From the NCBI GenBank assembly GCA_902773035.1, contig CACYDB010000098.1, positions 1-11,545 on the forward strand: DNA of 11,545 bases. Reading direction: 5' to 3'. This stretch comes from an uncultured Ruminococcus sp. Its GTDB lineage: Bacteria; Bacillota; Clostridia; Oscillospirales; Acutalibacteraceae. Each line of letters starts with the position of its first letter. The stretch's first letter is position 1. Under the pieces are notes generated by a model. It was not told where the DNA came from, made no database searches, and saw only the letters and a list, made by a program, of their open reading frames with translations. The translations under genes were made by a program, and so were the position numbers. This document shows positions 5,162 through 11,545 of this stretch, one piece after another.

Positions 5162-8100
5162 TTAATAGAAAATGCCTTTCAATACGTCGATCACGGGCAT
5201 ATCCTTGGGGAATCTCACGGCGATATAAGGCTTGTTTCCGGCGTTGAGCAACGCCTGACCGCGCAGCTTTTTCAGGATTTTTTCACATCCCTCGCTCTTA
5301 ATGCTCTTGATATACAGGAGAACCGAGGTCTCGCTCTGACGTATCTCATAAATTCCGAGCGAGTACGCGATGTTCCTGATGAGCGCGATGTCGATAAGCC
5401 CGAGCACCGCGTCGGGAATCTCACCGAAGCGGTCTCTCAGCTCGTCCTTGACGTCGTCGCAGTCAGCCATATTTCGTATATCGGCAATACGGCGGTAGAT
5501 GTCGATTCGCTGAGAAAGGTTATAAATATAGTTTTCGGGAATATGCGCCTCGATATTAACGTCGATAAGGCACTCGATTTCCGCGGAAATATTTTCCTCG
5601 CCCTTCTCCTCGCTGACAGCCTCAGCCAGAAGCTTCAGATACATATCATAGCCGACGTTCTCCATATGACCGTGCTGCTGAGCGCCGAGGATATTACCCG
5701 CGCCGCGAAGCTCCAGATCACGCATAGCTATCTTGAAGCCCGAGCCGAACTCGGTAAACTCCCTGATAGCGTTAAGACGCTTTGTAGAGATCTCGGTCAG
5801 AACCTTGCGCGGAGGATATGTGAGATAAGCGTAGGCTCTCCTGCTCGAGCGCCCTACCCTGCCTCGTATCTGATGAAGCTGAGAAAGTCCCATCCTGTCT
5901 GCGTTCTCTATGATGAGCGTATTCGCGTTCGGCAAATCAACGCCCGTCTCAATTATCGTCGTGCACACAAGCACGTTTATATTCTGCTCAAGCATATCTC
6001 TCCAGATATCCGAGAGCGTTTTTTCGTCCATTTTACCGTGAGCGACGGCGATTTTAGCCTCGGGAACAGCCTCTCTGATAGCCGATGACTTTGCCTCGAT
6101 CGTATCCGTGCGGTTGTAAAGATAGAAAACCTGTCCTCCCCTTCTGAGCTCACGGCGGATAGCCTCGTTGATCACCGCGCTGTCGTATTCAAGCACATAG
6201 GTCTGAACGGGGTGCCTGTCCTGCGGAGCCTCCTCGAGCACGGACATATCCCTGATTCCGCTCATAGCCATATTCAGCGTTCTCGGGATCGGAGTCGCGG
6301 ATAGCGTCAGAACGTCAACGTTCTTTCTCAGCTCCTTGAAGCGCTCCTTCTGCTTAACTCCGAACCGCTGCTCCTCGTCGATGATAGCCAGTCCTAAGTC
6401 GCGGAACACAACATCCTCCTGAACGAGCCTGTGAGTGCCGACCACAAAATCTATCTCACCCTTTTTCAGCTTTTCGATAATCACCTTTTGCTGCTTGGGA
6501 GTGCGGAAGCGTGAGAGCAGCTCGATATTTACGGGATAGCCCTCAAAACGCCTCAAAATCGTCTGATAATGCTGCCACGCAAGAATAGTCGTCGGACACA
6601 GCAGAGCGCACTGCTTGGAGTCGCTGACGCATCTGAACGCGGCTCTGAGAGCGACCTCAGTTTTTCCGAAGCCGACATCTCCGCAGAGAAGTCTATCCAT
6701 AGGCTGTATCCGCGCCATATCATTCTTGATTTCCTCACAGCAGCGAAGCTGGTCGGGAGTTTCCTCATATTCAAATTTCAGCTCAAAATCCCTCTGCCAC
6801 GAGCTGTCGCCCGTAAAGGCAAAGCCCTTTGACTGCATACGCTGAGAATAAAGATTAATAAGCTCCTTGGCGATATCCTTGACCGAGCTCTTGACCCTTG
6901 ACTTTGTTTTCTGCCACTCCGTACCGCCGAGACGGTTGAGCTTGACGCGGCTGTCCTCCTTGGGACCGATATACTTCGCCACCAGATCGAGCTGTGTAAC
7001 GGGAACGTATAGCACGTCGCCCTTGGCGTACTCAATGCGGATATAATCCTTGACAACGCCGTGAACGTTCATCTTCTGAATACCGCCGAAGATACCGATA
7101 CCGTGGGTACTGTGAACTACATAGTCGCCCTTGACGAGCTCGGACAGGCTGTATATCTCCTGACCGTTCTTATTCTTCGCCCTTCTTTTTCTTGAGGGCT
7201 TATAGCTTTGCGAAAGCCCCTGACTGATAAGGACGAACCTTGACTCCTTGAACTCAAAGCCCGAGGAAAGCGCTCCGGGCATAACGCACAGACCGCTGAC
7301 GTCCTCTTTGTCGGGATCTTCAATATAACGCGCTGGATAGTTTTCGTTGAGCAGATTATCGTATAGATTTTTAGCGGACTTCTCCGTTCCCGCGAGCACC
7401 GCTATGTCATAGCCCGATTCAAGATAATGGTCGATATCCTCGCTTATATACTTGATCGAACCGTTCCACAGACCGAGCTGAACGGCTGAAAAGCTGACAA
7501 GCTCGTTGAGCGGAATGTCATAACCGCTGCCTGCGAAGGTATCCGTAAACAGCATCGGATATTTTCTTAATATTTCTATACAAGAATTATAATCCTTGTA
7601 ATAGGTCTCAAAGCCCCTGCAAAGCGCGCCGTCTCTGAAATACTCGTCTAAATTCTCCTTATACTGAAACTCAAATGCCTTAGCCCTCTCCCTGACGTTG
7701 TTGTACTCGGATACGAACACAAGACCGTCCTTATCGAGATAGTCGAGCAGCGTCGCGGGCTTGTCGTAGACCTCGCCGATAAACTTGTCTATCGAGGAAA
7801 TGCTGAGCCCGTCGCGGATCCTTGCGGCTTCACGCAGCAGGATCTCCTTAGCCTCCTGCTGATTCTCCGCCTTGAGCCGCAGAGCCTTTTTCTGAATCCT
7901 GTCGCATAAGCTGTCCTTGTCCTCAATGATTATCTCCGCCGAGGGCGTGAGGATGATTTCGTCAGCCTTTTCCATTCTTCGCTGAGTCTCAATGTCAAAA
8001 TAGTTGAGGTCGGTGATCTCGTCGCCCCAGAATTCAGCTCTGACGGGATTCTCGCTGTCGGGCATAAAGAAGTCAAGTATTCCGCCCCTGAGCGAGAACT

Positions 8101-8608
8101 GACCTGTTCCGTCAACCTGGTCGAAGCGCTGATACCCCAGCAGAGTAAGCGCCTTTACGCAGGCATCCGTCGAAATCTCAAAGCCCGCCTTCAAGTGAAG
8201 CGTCGAGGATTTCAGAACCTCGGGAGGAATCGTAAACTGTGACGCGGCGTCAAGGCAGGCGACAACAACGTCGTATTCTCCCCTGAGCATTTTATACAGC
8301 ACGTTGAGCCTCTGATGCTCGTACTCGCGCGATTTTCCGCTGACCTCGCGGAAGATAAAGTCACGCGAGGGATAGAAAAGCGCTCTGAGCCCCATCGAGC
8401 ATAAATCATTGGTCAGAGTCTGCGCCTTCTGCTCGTCAGGGGCAACACAAAAGGCTCTGACATTACGTGAACGGCAGAGCGAATAATAAATTGTTGACTT
8501 GTGGATCTCCGAAAGTCCCGTAGCGCATACAGCGCTCTTGGGCTTCAGAGCTTTGTCGATTTTCTTATAGGCGGCTTCGCGCCGTAAGAATTTCTCTATA
8601 AATTTCAT
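5162..8608 (-). CDS. mfd: Transcription-repair coupling factor Mfd
   Basis: 1148 residues, the same as the usual family length. Mfd recognises RNA polymerase stalled at DNA damage, pushes it off by ATP-driven translocation and recruits UvrA for excision repair. The N-terminal part resembles the UvrB damage module. The RNA polymerase interaction domain begins near residue 494 (GDYVVHSTHGIGIF). The translocase carries Walker A GDVGFGKTE (643-651, Lys649), the DEEQ box (744-747) and the following LSATPIPRTLNM motif. The second helicase domain has VCTTIIETGVDLPNANT and QIRGRVGRS. The C-terminal part has GAQQHGHMENVGYD followed by the TRCF domain. Start ATG 8608 lies one base after the pth stop with no clear ribosome binding site, which suggests translational coupling. 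All key residues appear intact. Confidence 0.98.
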   Translation of the reverse strand: MKFIEKFLRREAAYKKIDKALKPKSAVCATGLSEIHKSTIYYSLCRSRNVRAFCVAPDEQKAQTLTNDLCSMGLRALFYPSRDFIFREVSGKSREYEHQRLNVLYKMLRGEYDVVVACLDAASQFTIPPEVLKSSTLHLKAGFEISTDACVKALTLLGYQRFDQVDGTGQFSLRGGILDFFMPDSENPVRAEFWGDEITDLNYFDIETQRRMEKADEIILTPSAEIIIEDKDSLCDRIQKKALRLKAENQQEAKEILLREAARIRDGLSISSIDKFIGEVYDKPATLLDYLDKDGLVFVSEYNNVRERAKAFEFQYKENLDEYFRDGALCRGFETYYKDYNSCIEILRKYPMLFTDTFAGSGYDIPLNELVSFSAVQLGLWNGSIKYISEDIDHYLESGYDIAVLAGTEKSAKNLYDNLLNENYPARYIEDPDKEDVSGLCVMPGALSSGFEFKESRFVLISQGLSQSYKPSRKRRAKNKNGQEIYSLSELVKGDYVVHSTHGIGIFGGIQKMNVHGVVKDYIRIEYAKGDVLYVPVTQLDLVAKYIGPKEDSRVKLNRLGGTEWQKTKSRVKSSVKDIAKELINLYSQRMQSKGFAFTGDSSWQRDFELKFEYEETPDQLRCCEEIKNDMARIQPMDRLLCGDVGFGKTEVALRAAFRCVSDSKQCALLCPTTILAWQHYQTILRRFEGYPVNIELLSRFRTPKQQKVIIEKLKKGEIDFVVGTHRLVQEDVVFRDLGLAIIDEEQRFGVKQKERFKELRKNVDVLTLSATPIPRTLNMAMSGIRDMSVLEEAPQDRHPVQTYVLEYDSAVINEAIRRELRRGGQVFYLYNRTDTIEAKSSAIREAVPEAKIAVAHGKMDEKTLSDIWRDMLEQNINVLVCTTIIETGVDLPNANTLIIENADRMGLSQLHQIRGRVGRSSRRAYAYLTYPPRKVLTEISTKRLNAIREFTEFGSGFKIAMRDLELRGAGNILGAQQHGHMENVGYDMYLKLLAEAVSEEKGEENISAEIECLIDVNIEAHIPENYIYNLSQRIDIYRRIADIRNMADCDDVKDELRDRFGEIPDAVLGLIDIALIRNIAYSLGIYEIRQSETSVLLYIKSIKSEGCEKILKKLRGQALLNAGNKPYIAVRFPKDMPVIDVLKGIFY

Positions 8609-8609
8609 A

Positions 8610-9206
8610 TCAGTTAAAGTTGTTCATAGCCTGCTGGATTTTCCCGTCAATAATCAGGCTTACCGCCTCATAGGTATTTTCGGCGATCGTATCGAGCAGC
8701 TTAGACTCGTCCTTTGTAAACTTCGAGAGAACCCACGCGGCAAGGTCATAGTTAGGGTTGGGCTTGTTGCCTATTCCTATTTTAACGCGGGGGAACCGAT
8801 CGCTGCCGCTGAGGTAGATTATATTTTTCATACCGTTCTGACCGCCGTCGCTTCCCTTTTGGCGAATACGCATTTTGCCGACGTCGAGGTTGATGTCGTC
8901 AAGTAATACTACTACATTCTCGGCAGGAATTTTGTAGAAATTCATCGCCTCGACAACCGCCTGACCGCTGTTGTTCATATATGTAGACGGCTTCATCAGC
9001 AAAACCCTGTGACTGCCGAGCCTCGCCTCGCCCACCGTTGACTTGAACTTTATGCGGTTGACCCTGACAGAGCATTTGTCCGCGATATAGTCAAGCATAC
9101 GGAAGCCCACGTTATGACGGGTATTCTCGTACTTGCGGTCGGGATTTCCGAGCCCTACAATTAGATACTCAATTGAATTGTTTGTAAACTTTTTCTTGCC
9201 GAACAT
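8610..9206 (-). CDS. pth: Peptidyl-tRNA hydrolase
   Basis: 198 residues. Pth cuts the ester bond of peptidyl-tRNAs that drop off the ribosome, recycling tRNA. Start ATG 9206 has AGGTG five bases upstream. The core starts at YLIVGLGNP after about 12 extra N-terminal residues. Catalytic His31 is in NTRHNVGF, Asn21 in GLGNP, the Asn pair in TYMNNSG (78-79), the conserved Asp in LLDDINL (103-104), and Asn124 in GGQNGMK. The usual GLGNPG reads GLGNPD here, a substitution next to the active-site Asn21. The gene sits between prs and mfd as in Bacillus, but ctc and fin are absent from their usual positions. A gap of 90 bases with a hairpin separates it from prs, and mfd starts one base later. Confidence 0.97.
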   Translation of the reverse strand: MFGKKKFTNNSIEYLIVGLGNPDRKYENTRHNVGFRMLDYIADKCSVRVNRIKFKSTVGEARLGSHRVLLMKPSTYMNNSGQAVVEAMNFYKIPAENVVVLLDDINLDVGKMRIRQKGSDGGQNGMKNIIYLSGSDRFPRVKIGIGNKPNPNYDLAAWVLSKFTKDESKLLDTIAENTYEAVSLIIDGKIQQAMNNFN

Positions 9207-9247
9207 AAAATCACCTGAATTATAATAATCGGTTTATCAATCACTGT

Positions 9248-9275
9248 AGGGGCTGTTTCAGATGAAACAGCCCCT
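9248..9275 (-). terminator. Strong hairpin between prs and pth (partial terminator or processing site)
   Basis: AGGGGCTGTTTC (9248-9259) and GAAACAGCCCCT (9264-9275) form a perfect 12-bp stem around a four-base loop. Neither strand has a T-run after it, so full termination is unlikely. On the minus transcript it lies about 20 bases after the prs stop and about 40 before the pth start. It may protect the prs message end, be a cleavage site, or lower expression of pth and mfd. Confidence 0.65.
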
Positions 9276-9296
9276 GAGCTATGTATTAAATCAATA

Positions 9297-10256
9297 TTAA
9301 TCGAACGCCGCCGTAAACGAGTTGTCGTTGTAGATACGCGCGATAGCCTCGGCGAATACGGGAGCGGTGTGGAGAACAGTAAATTTATCAAGCTTCTTTT
9401 CTTCTGTGAGAGGAACTGTATCGAGAAGTACGAGCTCCTTGATAACGGAATCTCTGATTCTCTCGATAGCGGGACCTGAGAGAACGGCGTGAGTAGCGCA
9501 GGCGTAAACCTCTGTCGCGCCGCCGATTTCCATAATCGCCTTAGCGCCGTTGCAGAGTGTGCCGGCTGTATCGATCATATCGTCAAGGATAATGACCTTC
9601 TTGCCCTTAACGTCGCCGATGATGTTCATAACCTCTGAAACATTAGCCTTGGGACGACGCTTATCAATGATAGCGAGGGCTGTGCCGATACGGCTCGCGA
9701 AGTTTCTCGCTCTTGTAACGGAGCCCAGGTCGGGAGATACAACAACATAATCGTCGGCGTTGTCGCCTACAACCTTCTTCATATGCTCTGCGAGTATGCC
9801 CGAGCCCTTGAGGTGATCAACGGGGATATTGAAGAAGCCCTGGATCTGATTAGCGTGAAGATCCATTGTAAGAAGTCTGTCGGCGCCCGCCGCTGTGATA
9901 AGGTCGGCGCAGAGCTTTGATGAGATCGGATCTCTCGGACGAGCCTTTCGATCCTGACGAGCGTAGCCGAAATACGGCATAACGGCTGTGATACGCGCCG
10001 CCGAAGCTCTCTTCATAGCGTCGATCATAATCAGCATTTCCATCAGGTTGTCGTTGACGGGAGTGCATGTTGACTGAACGATAAAGCACTCGGAGCCGCG
10101 GACAGATTCGTCGATGGAAACGGCGATCTCACCGTCGGAGAATTTCTTACAGACCGACTTACCCAAGGGAAGTCCGAGCTGATTAGCTATCTCCTGAGCG
10201 ACTGAAAGATTTGAGTTACCTGCGAAGATTTTGATGTCTTTTCCGTGAAAATTCAT
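9297..10256 (-). CDS. prs: Ribose-phosphate pyrophosphokinase (PRPP synthetase)
   Basis: 319 residues, a normal class I length. It transfers pyrophosphate from ATP to ribose 5-phosphate to give PRPP, used for purines, pyrimidines, NAD, histidine and tryptophan. Motifs: the N-terminal KIFAGNSN, the flexible catalytic loop MPYFGYARQDRKARPRDP (93-110), TMDLHANQIQGFF (130-142) with the metal-binding His134, VVVSPDLGSVTRAR (171-184), and the PRPP-binding loop DDMIDTAGT (225-233). Start ATG 10256 has AAGGAGA about 8 bases upstream. It follows the GlmU-like gene by 30 bases and is most likely co-transcribed with it, as in the Bacillus gcaD-prs pair. Nothing unusual is seen in the active site. Confidence 0.98.
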   Translation of the reverse strand: MNFHGKDIKIFAGNSNLSVAQEIANQLGLPLGKSVCKKFSDGEIAVSIDESVRGSECFIVQSTCTPVNDNLMEMLIMIDAMKRASAARITAVMPYFGYARQDRKARPRDPISSKLCADLITAAGADRLLTMDLHANQIQGFFNIPVDHLKGSGILAEHMKKVVGDNADDYVVVSPDLGSVTRARNFASRIGTALAIIDKRRPKANVSEVMNIIGDVKGKKVIILDDMIDTAGTLCNGAKAIMEIGGATEVYACATHAVLSGPAIERIRDSVIKELVLLDTVPLTEEKKLDKFTVLHTAPVFAEAIARIYNDNSFTAAFD

Positions 10257-10286
10257 TGATGTTCTCTCCTTATTTCAATTGATTAT

Positions 10287-11036
10287 TCAACAATTATACC
10301 CTTTTTTAACGGCGATTTCCTCAAGCTCTTTGAGCTGTTCACGGTCGTTGGCGCCGAGAACAGTGTCGGGGCTCTTGGCTGTGAATGCGCCGATTTTTTC
10401 ATTTTTCTTTAAAAGAAGTTTAAGCGCGTCGGGAAGATAATACTCCTTCGCGTTATTGTCCGATTTGATCTCGCCGAGCACCGAGAGTAGCTTTTCCGTA
10501 TCAAACCAGAAGCCGCCGGAGTTAACCTCGTTGATAGCGGCGGTTTTCTCGTCCGCGTCCTTCTGCTCGACAATGGCTATAACCTCTCCCTTGTCATCTC
10601 TGACGATTCGTCCGTAGCCCGTCGGGTCGTCAACTCTCGCCGAGATAACAGTCGCGGAGTTTTTCTCGCCCGAGTGGAACTCATAGGAATCCCTGATCGT
10701 GTCGCTGTCCATAAAAGGAGCGTCGCCGTTGAGGATCACCACGCTGCCGCCCGCCTGCTCAAGAAAGCTCTTTGCCTGCATTACGGCGTGACCCGTGCCG
10801 AGTCTTTCAGCCTGATAGACCGTCTCAACAGGAAAATCGAGAGTTGAAACAAACTCGTCGATATATTCCTTGCCGAAGCCCTTGACCACGCAAATCTTTT
10901 CGATACCCGCGCGTCTGACGGAATTGATTACCCATTTGAGCATCGGCTCGCCCAGCACCTCAGCCAAGGGCTTGGGCTTGTTCATCTTCATACGCTTGCC
11001 CTCGCCGCCCGCGAGGATGACCGCGCACTTGTTCAT
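10287..11036 (-). CDS. GlmU-like nucleotidyltransferase, uridylyltransferase domain only
   Basis: 249 residues from ATG 11036, opening MNKCAVILAGGEGKRM; upstream in-frame starts (11063, 11120) would add sequence unlike the family, and 11120 lies upstream of the promoter. Motifs match the N-terminal half of GlmU: LAGGEGKRM (8-16), KPKPLAEVLGEPM (20-32), the QAERLGTGHAV uridine region (75-84 area), NGDAP metal site (103-107), GYGRI (140-144), EVNSGG (170-175) and AKEYYLPDAL (196-205). It should make UDP-GlcNAc from UTP and GlcNAc-1-phosphate for the cell wall. Full bacterial GlmU is about 450-460 residues; here the chain ends after DREQLKELEEIAVKKGYNC, exactly where the left-handed beta-helix acetyltransferase should begin. 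A different sugar substrate cannot be ruled out, but its place before prs favours GlmU. Confidence 0.88.
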   Translation of the reverse strand: MNKCAVILAGGEGKRMKMNKPKPLAEVLGEPMLKWVINSVRRAGIEKICVVKGFGKEYIDEFVSTLDFPVETVYQAERLGTGHAVMQAKSFLEQAGGSVVILNGDAPFMDSDTIRDSYEFHSGEKNSATVISARVDDPTGYGRIVRDDKGEVIAIVEQKDADEKTAAINEVNSGGFWFDTEKLLSVLGEIKSDNNAKEYYLPDALKLLLKKNEKIGAFTAKSPDTVLGANDREQLKELEEIAVKKGYNC

Positions 11037-11079
11037 AATACCACTTTCTTCCGTAAAATTCATAGAAATACACACTCTA

Positions 11080-11107
11080 ATTATCTCACAGATTGATAAT
11101 TTTTCAA
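11080..11107 (-). promoter_or_regulatory. Promoter of the glmU-like / prs / pth / mfd row
   Basis: Minus-strand -35 TTGAAA (11107-11102), a 16-bp spacer and -10 GATAAT (11085-11080) preceded by TG plus one base (extended -10). The expected start of transcription near 11073 leaves a leader of about 37 bases before ATG 11036, which supports that start over the longer in-frame ones. Confidence 0.65.
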
Positions 11108-11210
11108 GACAAAAAAGCAAAAAAATTTTATTTTATTTGTTTTATACATAATATTCGTAAAAACGCTTTAAAGTTTTTTGCAAATTTTTTCAAAATTTTT
11201 CAAAAACTTA
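11108..11210. other. AT-rich divergent intergenic region with phased T-tracts
   Basis: No gene is seen here. The stretch is almost entirely A and T. T-tracts begin at 11174, 11185 and 11196, exactly 11 bp apart, each followed by C and a short A-run. Tracts in phase with the helix are known to bend DNA. Their position just upstream of the dikinase promoter fits an UP-element-like or bending role. Confidence 0.5.
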
Positions 11211-11239
11211 TTTATTTTTTTTCTTTTCTTTGGTATAAT
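11211..11239 (+). promoter_or_regulatory. Promoter of the pyruvate phosphate dikinase gene
   Basis: A perfect -10 TATAAT at 11234-11239 preceded by TGG (extended -10) with a weak -35 TTTATT at 11211-11216, 17-bp spacer. The weak -35 may be offset by the extended -10 and the AT-rich upstream stretch. The expected start of transcription is near 11246. AGGAGG at 11279-11284 is the ribosome binding site, eight bases before the ATG. Confidence 0.7.
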
Positions 11240-11292
11240 TATCCTAAGACTGTTATGGTCAAATAATTACTTAGTATTAGGAGGTAATTCCA

Positions 11293-11545
11293 ATGGCAAA
11301 CAAATGGGTTTATTTGTTTACTGAAGGCGACGCTAACATGCGTGAACTTCTCGGCGGTAAGGGCGCTAACCTCGCTGAGATGACAAAACTGGGTCTCCCT
11401 GTTCCTCAGGGCTTCACAATTTCTACTGAGGCTTGTACACAGTACTACGAGGACGGCAGACAGATCAACGACGAGATTATGGGTCAGATTATGGACCATA
11501 TCGAGAAGATGGAAGGAATCACAGGTAAGAAGTTTGGTGACAAGA
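11293..11545 (+). CDS. ppdK: Pyruvate phosphate dikinase (partial, N-terminus only)
   Basis: 84 codons from ATG 11293, with AGGAGG eight bases upstream; the gene runs off the right edge. The reading MANKWVYLFTEGDA, then MRELLGGKGANLAEMTKLG, then LPVPQGFTISTEACTQYY is the typical opening of the ATP-grasp nucleotide-binding domain of PPDK. The enzyme interconverts pyruvate, ATP and phosphate with phosphoenolpyruvate, AMP and pyrophosphate. In anaerobic Clostridia it commonly works in glycolysis or gluconeogenesis alongside or in place of pyruvate kinase. Codons are strongly biased (GCT, CGT, CTC, AAC, GGT, AAG), in line with a highly expressed gene. It is divergent from the glmU-like gene across a 256-base gap. 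PEP synthase is less likely given the GGKGANLAEM opening. Confidence 0.95.
   Translation, partial: MANKWVYLFTEGDANMRELLGGKGANLAEMTKLGLPVPQGFTISTEACTQYYEDGRQINDEIMGQIMDHIEKMEGITGKKFGDK

Noticed and set aside
5543..6088. Plus-strand frame of 181 codons.
   Set aside because: It lies fully inside mfd on the opposite strand, where all mfd motifs are intact, and has no family-like sequence.
9219..9224. TATAAT on the minus strand just before the pth ribosome binding site.
   Set aside because: No -35 box at proper spacing, and a start of transcription there would fall within the ribosome binding site.
10291..10296. TATAAT on the minus strand at the end of the GlmU-like gene as an internal prs promoter.
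   Set aside because: No acceptable -35 box at 16-18 bp; the match overlaps the codons of the conserved end of the gene.
11242..11282. TCCTAA and TTAGGA in the dikinase leader that could hide the ribosome binding site.
   Set aside because: The first half lies at or before the predicted start of transcription, so most of it would not be in the RNA.

Overview
The window looks like a chromosome segment from a Gram-positive anaerobe of the Clostridia, most likely a Ruminococcus-like member of the Oscillospiraceae. Four things suggest this: a cohesin protein next to a dockerin reading frame (cellulosome or amylosome parts), a pyruvate phosphate dikinase gene, the Firmicutes gene order glmU-prs-pth-mfd, and AGGAGG-type ribosome binding sites with TATAAT promoters. 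The assignment is inferred from gene content; no marker gene such as rRNA is present.

Left part (1-1105, minus strand): a short transcription unit. A strong extended -10 promoter and a leader hairpin precede an intact two-repeat dockerin frame whose 5' end is blocked by stop codons in the usable frames. Twelve bases later begins a secreted cohesin protein, which runs off the left edge inside a Thr/Pro/Ala/Gln-rich linker made of 24-bp tandem repeats.

Next (1237-2807): a divergent cysteine-metabolism pair. An Rrf2-family (CymR/IscR-like) regulator with its own terminator lies on the minus strand, and a serine O-acetyltransferase on the plus strand. Both proteins end in almost the same tail (DYVI and DYTI), the type of C-terminus known to dock into the CysK active site. 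A bidirectional hairpin terminator separates the acetyltransferase from the convergent unit that follows.

Middle to right (2813-11107, all minus strand): a long gene row read from right to left. It holds a GlmU-like sugar-phosphate nucleotidyltransferase without the usual acetyltransferase half, PRPP synthetase (prs), peptidyl-tRNA hydrolase (pth) and transcription-repair coupling factor (mfd). After a second promoter come a SurA/PrsA-like lipoprotein and a Ser-rich single-pass membrane protein. This is the Bacillus-type glmU-prs-(ctc)-pth-(fin)-mfd order without ctc and fin. It combines cell-wall precursor supply, nucleotide precursor supply, recycling of stalled translation and transcription-coupled DNA repair, followed by an envelope pair that may act in protein folding at the cell surface.

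Right edge (11211-11545, plus strand): the start of pyruvate phosphate dikinase, with its own promoter. It is divergent from the glmU row across a very AT-rich region with T-tracts spaced 11 bp apart. No tRNA, rRNA, CRISPR array, insertion sequence or phage gene was seen. No wholly new system is evident. The most interesting points are the blocked dockerin frame beside the cohesin gene, and the matching C-terminal tails of the regulator and the acetyltransferase.
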